DNA from: Chlorops oryzae
Lineage: Eukaryota > Arthropoda > Insecta > Diptera > Chloropidae
Length of the DNA: 64,000 nt
Direction: 5' to 3'
NCBI GenBank assembly: GCA_020466095.1
Contig: CM035809.1
Coordinates: 20,597,869-20,661,868, forward strand
The translations under genes and the position numbers were made by a program. Of this stretch, positions 1 through 11,100 are shown one piece after another. Position 1 is the stretch's first letter. The number at the start of each line of letters is the position of its first letter. The notes below the pieces were generated by a model. The model was given only the letters and a program-made list of their open reading frames with translations, made no database searches and was not told the DNA's origin.

Positions 1-2263
1 AAATTCGACCTCAAAATTTGCTATCAAAATATTTGATCAAACTGCAATTTGCCACGAAAATTGTTTTCCATTTTCAAAAGCCTGAGCAAATATTGGCACA
101 TCCCTTTCCTTTGGAAATGAATTTTCAATTTTCGAATGAGCAAGGACTTCCGCGGGCTCGATGCAGTGATGCCAGATTGAAGGATTCTTAATATTTTCAT
201 AGATTTTTTTGAACTTTAAAAACACGCTTCAAATGCTTTGAGAGATTTTCGAAGCCATTTTTCTATAGAAATTAAAATAAAAAGATTTTTTTTTCATACC
301 CGAGAGCAAGGTGCATTTAAATACACCTTGACCCGAGAGAAAAGTGAGGCAAAAACAACTGGCAACACTGGCTCGGTATTTAAGATTTCCTTTGATAATA
401 AATTCAGCTTTGACAGTTTAAAAATTCCGATTTCTACATATATTCAGCCTAGCGAACTTAAATCGAGTTTGTTTTGAGCGAAGGACTATTTGTCAAGGGT
501 TGATTCTTCATTTGTACAGCTTGACTAAAGAGCAGCATTACCATAAACATGGCTTTTAAGTTAAAATGAATGCTATGTACTCACACAAAAAAAAATCTAC
601 ATTCTTAAAAAATTCTTGTCTGAAAAAGAACTCATACATTTATTAAATGCGTCAGTGGGTTCCATTGTCCTCGTATGAAATTTTCTTTGACGAATGACGA
701 ATTGCTCCACGCAGACATTTCGACAAGACAAATCGCTCAGTTTAGTCGTCCCCTTTCACGCATGTCGACAAATTGGAAGTAGAAAAATAAGCCCCATGAA
801 AAATCGTAACGAATATGAATGGAAAATATTTGACATTATCTAACAATGACCGTTTAAGAGTCTTACATTTTTCCTCTTCGCTTTATAAATCGCCCTTAAA
901 TGACAGTGGAGCTCAGCAGACGAAAAAAAAAGCACTAAATCCCTCAAATTTGTCTCTGAAATAAATACGCTTCATTCGACTTTGACCTGACGGAGAAGAC
1001 CACTTGGCAACTAAAAATTCACTCGACATGAGAACCTCTTGCGGCACACTCTCACGGGATATAACTTTGTGTGAACCCCCACCATGCGAATAACCATACT
1101 TCAATGGGTTTCAAAATATTTTCACATAAAACTAACACGAATTATTGTCTCCGGAATTTCTTTTTCGCACACAAATTCAATGAGCATTCTACACGACGAA
1201 CGTGGTTGACCGACTCGAACTGTTTATGAGCAGTCAGAAGGAAATTGGTGAGCTTCACGCTGCGTGGATTTCAAGCGCAGCATGATGAATCTTGGGAACG
1301 TTTCAGACACAGCAAAATTTTGACAGCACTTTCCTCAACTTCCCTTGGATCATTTTCTGTCGTAAGTTTTCGATTTATGCTGTCGTAGGCCACTTTCAGT
1401 TGGAATCCGAGACGACGGGTTCTTCGTCGTGCGTCCCAAAGTCGGTTGCAATTAATGCGAACAAAACTTGGCGAATCGAACTCAGCATTTCATCCCTTAT
1501 CAACTCTTTACCATCTACTTTACCCACAGAAGTTACTTGATGCTTACTGAAGTGAAACGTGCCGAAGCATGCAAAATTGTTCAATCCCGATTCCCATTCC
1601 CGTTCCTAGCCCCGTAAGATCGATAAAATGAATTTGATTTTTATTTCAATTTTTGTTCATTCAGGAAATTTTCACCTTCCCTTTTCATTATTTTGCGTGA
1701 CTCTAGCCTTCCTTAATGAACCGTTTTAAAAATTCATTTGAACGTAGAAACAATGACCGACGGACACCGATGCGCGTGATTCAAAGAGTGCTGCTTCGAC
1801 AGAAATGCCCACTCGAGTCGACTTTCTATGTTGAGGTTAAGTGCACGGCCTCCCGGCGTAATTAATCAAAATTTTATGATTTTTTTTTTTTTGAGATGAC
1901 GAAGTCTTTTCAAATTCGAATTGCTTTTATGAAAAATTATTTCGCTTTTGCAATTGAACTTTCTCGTTATGCCTGGTTTCCTATATCGCGGAACCAACAT
2001 TCAATACATGCAAACATAAAGAGACAGTTTCAATCAGAAGCGCAGTTGATTGGAATTGATTCAATACGATTGCGTGTGTTACACATTTGCGCATGAATTC
2101 CTGCGTTATGGGATACCAGACACAATGAATATTATTATGTGGGTCATTCATTTCATTCCTCATCAGCAGGGCTCATTCATTTCTGTAAATTTATTGAATT
2201 CATAAATTATTCCAACGTTAATTAGATGCTAATTTTGTCTCTCTCTTTTGTCTTTTCTTCCAG
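1..2263 (+). other. Intron upstream of the ZAD exon, part of duplicated segment A
   Basis: No coding exon is convincing here. The sequence ends in a good 3' splice site at 2255-2263. It is homologous, in inverted orientation, to the DNA at about 59.2-61.65 kb and, with gaps, to 21.2-24.25 kb. Example: the TGCTATCAAAATATTTGATC block at 19-38 recurs inverted at about 24.2 kb and 61.6 kb. Part of 100-500 has no clear counterpart in B or C. Confidence 0.6.
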
Positions 2264-4750
2264 ATCAAACAGAATGATGGCCTGCCGCAGCGAATCTGTC
2301 CGAAGTGTCGTGCTCAGTTCAGCATGATTGGGAAATTTCGACGCAAATGCCTCAAGGTGCAAATCCGTCTGCGGACGCTTCACGATGAATTCCACAAAAG
2401 GCAAGGAGAGGAAGACAAAAGGCCACAGCGAAAGGAGCAACAAGAGGATCAAAAGGGCGCTAATAATGAAGAAACAATAACGCCTAGTGCGGAAATGTTG
2501 CCGCCCAACACCAGATCGAGAAGGAATAACAAGAGCAACAAGGAGACACAAACAGAATCCAAATCAGTCGAGCTTTTGCTTCCGGACATTGGCAGTAATT
2601 CAATTAAAGGTAAGCACGAGGCGGCGGCGGCGGCGTTGGCGAACGTGCCGCCAAGTTCAACGGCCACAACCGCAATACAAGCTCCACATTCATCTCCAGT
2701 AGCGCCTTCAGTCCCAGTACCAGCTTTATCTCCGTCCGCAGTCACAGCAGCCGCCCCAGGCAATAAGGCATCACCGTCCGTCGTCGCAGTCGCCGGCTGA
2801 GCAATATATGCGTGAGACGCAACAAGGCGAAGTTAAATAATAGTTTTGCCATTGCACAAATGAATTCAACGGCTTTTGATGACGAAGCATTGCTCGAGAC
2901 GCACGTCATCTTTAAAACGAACGTTCTTGAAGACGCACTCGACCAGCAGAACCAACAGCAAAAACAACATCAACACCAACAGCTACGTCCGTGTGAAATA
3001 AGCTTCAACGTAGCGGCTGAAATGATTGTAAGTGATACCGCCTTTCAAAGTGATTACAACAAATTCATCCGCGAAGGTGCACATAAAACAACAACAACTC
3101 AGAATTCACCATTGAACGTTATTAACTCGAATTTAGATCGCCAGCCATCGCTAGAATCATTAACAACAAGCACAAACTCTATACCTACCAGCACAACTTC
3201 CTCCACACTAACTACAACATATCCTTCGACGACGACAACAATCGTAACAAAGGCAGCGCGCAAAGAATACGACATTTCACCAATCCGCAGCATAGCAACG
3301 AATATTTCGTCATCACAACCATCATCATCACTAAAGTCGAAGACAAGGCAATCGAAGCGTAAATCCAGTTCACTTGCGATGGTTCGCAAAAGGCGAAACA
3401 CTGAAATCTCGAATCCAAGCTCCAGCATACCATCAAGCAGCAACACACCCAGCCTATATCCACCGCGGCCGATGACGGCGGATCCCTTGGACGACATAAA
3501 TAAATTAGAATGTCGGTCGCCGTTCGAGAACGAAAACGATGGCCATAACACCGAAGAACTGACCACGTCGAAACCATACAACATACGTGTCCGTAGGCTG
3601 GAATCCATGGAGATGCCAGAGGCAACTACAGAAAGAATGAGAACCGCAGGCAAAGCGCAAAGCGAAACGATGATGGCCGTGGATGAGGAGGAGGAGGAGG
3701 AATTAGCGGCACGCGATGTAAACAATTCGAATCAAAATAACCGTCCATCAGAACAATATAATTACGAAATGATGACCGCGATAACGTCGGAGAGCAACGA
3801 GTTCCTTTATACAACCGCCTCCTCAGCGCATCAAGACAAAGAAAGCCCAATTATGATAAAACAAGAAAACGATGAGAACGAAAATCGTTTGGGTGATCAC
3901 GGTGGTGATGGTGATGCTGCCGAGCAAGATAAACGAAAGTCTTCAATGTGGCTAACCAAAGCAACATTGAGAGCACTTTTGTTGTCGAGAGCGGCAGCGA
4001 AGAAGGCACCGAAAAAGGAAGATGATGGCGATGATGATGAGCCGAAGGACGAAATGCAAATTCCAAAGCCCCAAGAAGTGGGCGGTTCAGCAAAGCAGGT
4101 CAAATTAATCTTGGAGCGCAAGCGCGGTGCGCGCTACAAATGCAAGAACACAACGACAGCAACGAAGGCAAGAACAACAACGACTGCAACAAAAGTAACA
4201 ACAACGAATCCAATAAAACCAACAACAACGACGAATCCAACACCAACAGAAACAACAACAACGAATCCAACCCAAAGCCAGCCAATAAAAATGAGACGAC
4301 GTTCGCTACGCATTCAAAAATTGGACTTCGACTTCGCTGAATCGGAGAATGATCCAAAGAGTACAAGTAGCACCTCAAATCAAATTGGGTATGTAAATGC
4401 AACAGATGAGCAAATTCAGATCGTTCAACAACAACAACAACAGCACTCGATTGCAATCGGTGGAAGTATAACAAAGGAAAGAGAAAACAATTCCACACCG
4501 GAAATTGGAAATGAAACACCTTTCGGTTGGATGAGTATTGAAACGATGCAGCGTTACGATCAGCTTGGCGATCGTGGTGATAAAAATAATTCAAATAATT
4601 CACTTCATGTTGAAGTAATTGAAAATTCAAGTCTGTGGAAACACCAGCACCACCAACACTACCAGCACGATATATTGGCAAGTTCTTTGAAACGAAAATT
4701 GAGCGTTCTTTCTTTAGAAGACAACACGATCGATGAAGTTCAAACGCCAG
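1..4750 (+). repeat. Segment A of a three-copy segmental duplication
   Basis: This block matches segments B and C in reverse orientation. Matching runs from the upstream intron at 1 to about A 4745, where the motif TGAAACGAAAATTGAGCG has its last recognisable partner near 19.38 kb. The part of the gene beyond 4.75 kb is not duplicated in this window. The left end of the block lies outside. Confidence 0.8.
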
Positions 4751-7700
4751 CAACGACACCAACCGCAAGCAACATTGCTTCAACGCCCAAGAAAATTTGT
4801 CAACAAGATCAGAAATTGCACAACGATACGAAAATCGGTGTAGACAAGTCCCCACAAATGGTGATGATACAAGACGAGCAAGTAAAAGTTTCAACTTCGA
4901 AACTGAAGCCCTTCAATTGGCCAAGCTCTTCGCTCGGAAGGTTACTCTGAAGGATCTAAGCTCAGAAATTCCAAGAGGCGAAGAGAACCAAAGCTGATTA
5001 TACGCGTACCATACGCTTACCTGACTGATGACTTTAAGCGACGGCTAATTCCGCAATTGATGAAACCAAAGCAAAAAAATGCTGACACTGTTGAGCGCAA
5101 CGTTGACAACGATGTTGCTGACGACAACAAGCTTGATAATAAATGTGATACGATACCAGACAAAAAAGAAGAACGACAGGAGGAGACAACGCTAGAGAAT
5201 GTTGAGGCAAACTTGTTAGAAAATCCCCAAAAGTTTGAGGGGTGAGGTGAGGGAAGCGTTGAACGATCGAGCGACCCACAACAGAAAGCAACTATTGATG
5301 AACATGTTGTTGTCACCAATGATAGTAATCAATTTGAGCAAACGTTGTTTGCTGCCGAAACGACAGCAACAACAGCAATAGCAACAAATCAGTCCGAACA
5401 ACTTGAAGAAGAAACTTTCATCGCCAATCCCAACGATATTGAACCTTACTGTGAAACCGTCGAAACAACAAAAACAACGATATCAACATCAACTAATCCA
5501 ATAACCGCAACCTTAGAAAATGCACCAGAAAACTATAAAGAGTTATCACAAAATGCACAATTAACAACAACAACAACAACAACCAGCACCACAACTTCAT
5601 CTAATTCTAAGATAAATGACTTCATTAATGATTTTCAGATGAACTGCATTGATAGCACCGATCTAGATAGCCGGGCGAATTCACCAACTTCGATGGTGGC
5701 AACAATTCCATTGGCAGCAGAAACAGCCAATGCCGCCATCCTCGGTGTCGATGGAGGAGTTCGACAGATGTCGGCAAGCACGAATCAAGATGAAATCGAT
5801 GAGGTTGAGACAACATTGAACGGTATCCTAAGCGAAATGCAAGATCAACATATGTTTACACCCGTTTCCACACACACTGATGATTTCTTTAGTTCATCGG
5901 TTTACTCACCATTTTCGGATTCGCAAGATACACCAATGGGTCCAGGCAGTATATATGCAGATAGTCCAGCAACATCGATTGGTGGTGGTATCGGTGGCGG
6001 CTGCGTCGGTGGTGGTGGTAGTGGAGTAGGTGGTGGTTGTGGTAGTTCGATGAATGACGCATCAAGTCCATATATGTTGCCGACATCGAGCAGTAGTCAC
6101 TTTACGCCATGCTATGATGAAACCGCTAACATGAACAATGCGACAACAGTTCAAGTCACGGCAGCAACCGATGAAAATACAACGCAATCGGAATTGATTG
6201 GTTTCCAGAATGATATACCCTGCTTCGAAAATATCGAAATGAACAGCAGGGGAAGTATAAAGAGTGGTGGTGAAGATAGTTCACCATTGCCGCCATCTAC
6301 ATTACCATCGAATGCCGAAAATCAACAAGTTTGTAATGAGAATTCCAAGGCTGTTTTCCTAAATGGTGACCCGGCAAAGGAGTGTGTATTGCAACAATTG
6401 CTGGAAGATTTTGAAGCCACCGAACGGGAACAATTCAGCTCCACCGCCACCGCAACCGAAGCAAATTTAGTGACACCAAACGAAAATGAAAACACCACAA
6501 CAACTCACCACTGGACAACCGAAGAACAAGCAGCAGCATTACTATTAAGAGAGCAGCAACAAGCTACACCAATGCTAAACGCATCTGATCCGTTGCATCA
6601 AATTCAAGAAGCAACACAACAAACACATCAAGCAGCAGCAGCAGCAACACTACACCAACATACACCACCAACTTTTTATATCAACGGAAATCCGTATTAT
6701 GCAACAAATGCAACAGCAGTCCAAAGTCCAGTTCAAATGCATAGTGCACAACAATTCACTACAACGGAGCTACCAAAGAGTAGTACGGATTCCAATAGCA
6801 GTTTCCTCGAAAGCCAACAGCAGCACCAGCAACAACAGCATCACCAACAACAGCAGCAACACCAAATACACCCGCAGCATCAGCACCAACAAAATCTTCA
6901 GAAACAACAACAAATTATGATCGTTATACCGAAAGATTATTTAGAAAAAGGCGGCGGCAGTAATGCAACACAATTGCAACAAGTTTTTGCACCGGCGCCA
7001 CAACAACAACAACAACATCAGCAGCAACATCAACATCATCGACACAATCAGCCATCTTTACAATATCAGCAACAAATTCATCCGCACGCGATGCAACAAA
7101 CAACAGTATTAGCCCACCAAAATCGTCCGCAGTACCTAATTTCACCACGCATCCACCACACGCAACATCAGTACTATATGACGCCAACGCTAGCAAGCGT
7201 CAATACCGGCCAGCGTATACAATACTATCCAGCAGCGACACCAGCAATGGTCTCAACAAATCCGGCAACAAATGCATTGCGCGCTAGCTCTTCAGTTCCT
7301 AACCTTCTAGTAGCCTCACCATCAATGAATCCCATCCATCTTCGGACACCACCAACCACGCCCACACCACAGCAACAGCAGCTGCAACAACAGCAGCTGC
7401 AACAACAACAACAGCTGCAACAACAACAGCAACTGCAACAACAACAACAGCTGCAACAGCAACAGCAGCAACAAAAGAAGCAGCAGCAACTACAGCCAAA
7501 GCAACCTAATGACATTTGCCTCACCTGCCGCTTCTGTCATATGCGACCCAAGTTCACCAATAACTTGGACTACAGTAATCATATTATTGCATTGCATCCC
7601 GAGCAGAGACCTTATAATTGCCCGCAATGTCCGGCGCATTTCGTGAGTCGGGCAAAGCGTCAGCAACATATCAACGATATGCATGGCGACAAGAAATTCC

Positions 7701-8147
7701 ACTGCGCCCAATGTGGTGAGGGCTTTAGTGCACAACGATTTTTGGACTCGCATTTACAGCGTTTGCATAGGCCGGGTGCCGAGCGACCGAGAGATCCCGT
7801 GACACCGAGAAAACCCAAGAGACATATCCAGCCGGCACCACAGCGCCAGCGGCAACCACAACAAAAACAACAACAACAGCAGCAACAACAACAACAACAC
7901 CGCCTTCAACTGATACATAATCAACAGCAGCAACAAATTCAGTCTCATCAACAGAACTTAACAGCTCAATCGGCGGCGCCATATGGCAGCGGTGGTAATG
8001 CGCCCGCAAGCGCTTTGGGCGTACGCCAACAACAGGCACCCTGGAGCGATACGGGCTCAAGCCGTTGCGCAAGTATTCCAGCGTTATCTCCCACAGCTTT
8101 GGTGCGTGTGGAAGATGTACACCTGAATGTGAGCGATGACAAACGAG
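2264..8147 (+). CDS. Exon with ZAD second half, long low-complexity region and three C2H2 fingers
   Basis: The exon starts after a pyrimidine-rich tract ending TTCTTCCAG and opens with ATC AAA CAG in phase 0. The ZAD cysteine pair ICPKC and the helix FRRKCLKVQIRL are visible. Frame runs 2264-~2776, then +1 frame to ~4940, then back to the original frame to 8147. The last part ends with fingers at about 7517-7770: one with unusual C-X2-C-X14-H-X4-H spacing (CRFC...HIIALH) and two canonical ones (CPQC...HINDMH, CAQC...HLQRLH). Long Gln runs precede and follow the fingers. Donor is AACGAG/GTGAGT at 8148. Reading on past the donor gives a stop at 8278, which would remove the last six fingers if the intron were retained. 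An in-frame TGA lies at 5243-5245. Confidence 0.8.
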
Positions 8148-11100
8148 GTGAGTCACCCAATGCAAAAACGCAGCAAAACTTCTCCAAAGCATTTACAGTG
8201 GGTCCGTGGGGCTCAAAAAGTTCTTTAAAAGGAATTTTTCAAAAAAAATTTCATTTCTCATTTTCACGTTTTAGATAGGTATTATTATATTTTAAATTTA
8301 CTCGTTACTTTAACGCATCGTTTATGGGTACTTCAATGTTCAAATGTGTAATTAAGGAGGCTGTTTTGATTTTGATAATGGAAGAATTGCATGATACATA
8401 ATAGAAAGGAAATATAAACTATCAGAGAAAGTAGTGATGGGGTTGATAAGAATGCATATTGTCATGAGGCTTTGATAATTATAAATTGTTTTTAATAGAG
8501 TACTCGGTCGGTAGTTTTGAATCTTTTATTGCTCACAAACAATGTCAAGCAGCTGATAAAAATAGGTCCCTTAAAATTGTATCAGTCAACGAACAACTGT
8601 CAATTAAGTTCTCCAATTAATATACCTCTTTGATGATATGGCAATAAAGATCCAATAAAAAAAATTAATAATAAGTCCCACTGTAAGCTTCTCAGAGGAA
8701 ACTGTCATTCATATTTTGGCGCTCTATTAATTTACCTCTTTTTCTTTCTTTCTTTCTCTCTCCCTTCATTTTAGCGATTGACATCCGTATAGAGCCGATG
8801 GAAACGGTCACGAATGCAACGACGGCAGACACGCAGGCATATGAGATACCGACACTTTGTAGTTCCGATTGTGATAATGCATGTAAGTATCCACCAGGAA
8901 TTGATATGCAAAAACAAACAAGCCATAAGAATGCGCTCGCCGCAGGACATTCTTATTATTTACGATGTACTAATGAAGTGCTCAAAACTCACGCACAAAG
9001 TTATTGGGTCATTAATTATGCTCTTTGACAGATGTCAAAATTTGGTTTTTGCGAATCAGGTGAAAGATATATGAAGGATAAAAACATTTTTCGGTGTGTA
9101 GGTTTTTTCTCTTCGGTTCACTAGTGTCATTAACATTGTTGAACGAGTGTTTTTATGCTCATCAGACATGTGTTTTGTTTCTGGGGTGTCAAATAAGCGG
9201 TCATTATGGGTTGTTATTTTATTTTTTTTTTTTAAGTCATTTAATAAGGGAATTATGAGGAAATAATTTGAAAGTTTTCATACAAACAGTCATCACCATA
9301 GAATTATGATAATTGATGGTATAGCGTCTTTATTTACAGCAGCAGCAGCTGCTGCTGCTATCAGGGGTGTCAAAATTAATGTCATTTTCTTTTACTTTGT
9401 CACGTACGCTCTGATAGGCTTTGAAGAAAAGAAGATAACACACAGGGATCTGGAATAGAATTTCCAAAGCAAAGCAAAAACAACAAAGACATTAATATTT
9501 ATCTCGATTAGAGAATCAGAAATCGTTCATTTCTGATGGCGATAGTGACAGTAGCGCTTCCTTTGCAAACAATTCAACCGACGAGTTTATTCATTCCATT
9601 CAATATCTTTTTTTTTGCTTCTTCCTTTTCTTTTCGATACCTCCTCGCTTCCGACTGCAGCTTCTGAAGTTATACAGCAGCACCTCCAACAGCAGCAGCA
9701 ATCCAGCGTCGACGTTCGAATGACAATTTCACCAGAAATTCTACCCGGCGATATCAAAAGCGAACAAATGGAAGGAGGCGGCGGCGACGAATTGCAGCAG
9801 CATAACAACAACAACAACAATGCTGGCGGCGGAAATTATCATGGTGTAGTGCAACAAAATCAACGCATCATGGAGCAACCTACATTGCCCCCGATTCCTA
9901 CACAATCACGATTGCCGTTGCACGTGACAATGCCATCGCCTGAGCAGACTGAGCCCGATTCAACTACAACGCTTCGTTGCTATCGCCGACGGCGTACAAA
10001 TACCTCGAAGCAACAGCAAGCAGCGGCTGTGGCAGCCGCAGCAGCAGCAGCAGCTGCAACAATTGCAATGCAATTAGATGGGCAAATACAAGCCCCAATT
10101 ACCACAACGACGACGACAACAACACCAACACCAACGCCATCGACAACACCGACACCACCAACCATGTCAACAGGCACCGATGAATCGTCGGACGGGACAA
10201 CAACAACAATAATAACATCGCCACGCTACAATCACAATTGTCAATACTGCGAGGAGCAATTCCCCAACGAGATCGCCCTACGTAAGCACATACTGCTGGC
10301 CCATGGCAATCATATGACAATGCCCTATGTTTGTGCGATATGTAAACGAGGCTTTCGCATGCGCACGGCACTGCAGCGGCATATGGACACGCATGAGGCC
10401 GTCGGACGTCCGTACGAGTGCAACGAATGTCACGTACGCTTCCCGCGCCCATCCCACCTCTCGCTGCACAAGGTGACCGTACACTCGCTGGTCAAGCCGC
10501 ATGCGTGCCAGATATGCGGCAAACAGTTCTGCACGGAAAGCGCTGTCAAGACGCACATGAAATTCCATGGCGGTACGTACATACATACATATATCTATAG
10601 AATTCCGATAACATGCAAATTGACTTTACTCTACTTTGTTTCATTTTACTTTGCTTTGATTTAACTCCTCTTCACGGAAATTTAACATAACCCTGATTAC
10701 CTATGCGTATAAATATGTTTATGTCTGTTTATATACATATATGTTTCGATTGGTCTTTGATGGTTTCGTTTAACGTTCAAAGTTCTTTTTTTCCCCTCTT
10801 GCTGTCCTTAGTTTCTTAGTTTTGTTTTTCTCGTGTTTACTGGTGCTGGTGGTTTTTGATTTATACTTTAGAATTGTTATTTATTAGAGCTCTTTTAATA
10901 TCAGTTATTATGGCTGAGCATGATAATCGCGCTCGATGGCTCGCTCGATCTTCCTGCCTGCACATCAATCTTTCTTGCAATGCAGTTAATCTCTTTTGAT
11001 ATGAAAATTCTTTATCTCCTTTTTTTATATTTTTTTTTATTTTGCGAGTAATCGGTTGGGGACTTTTTCGCAGGGATCTCTGGCGATGTTGTGGGTGCCA

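Noticed and set aside
2449..8192. Many long open frames antisense or out of frame to the zinc-finger exon
   Set aside because: They are shadows of CAG/CAA-rich coding sequence and give poly-Cys, poly-Ala, poly-Val or poly-Leu.
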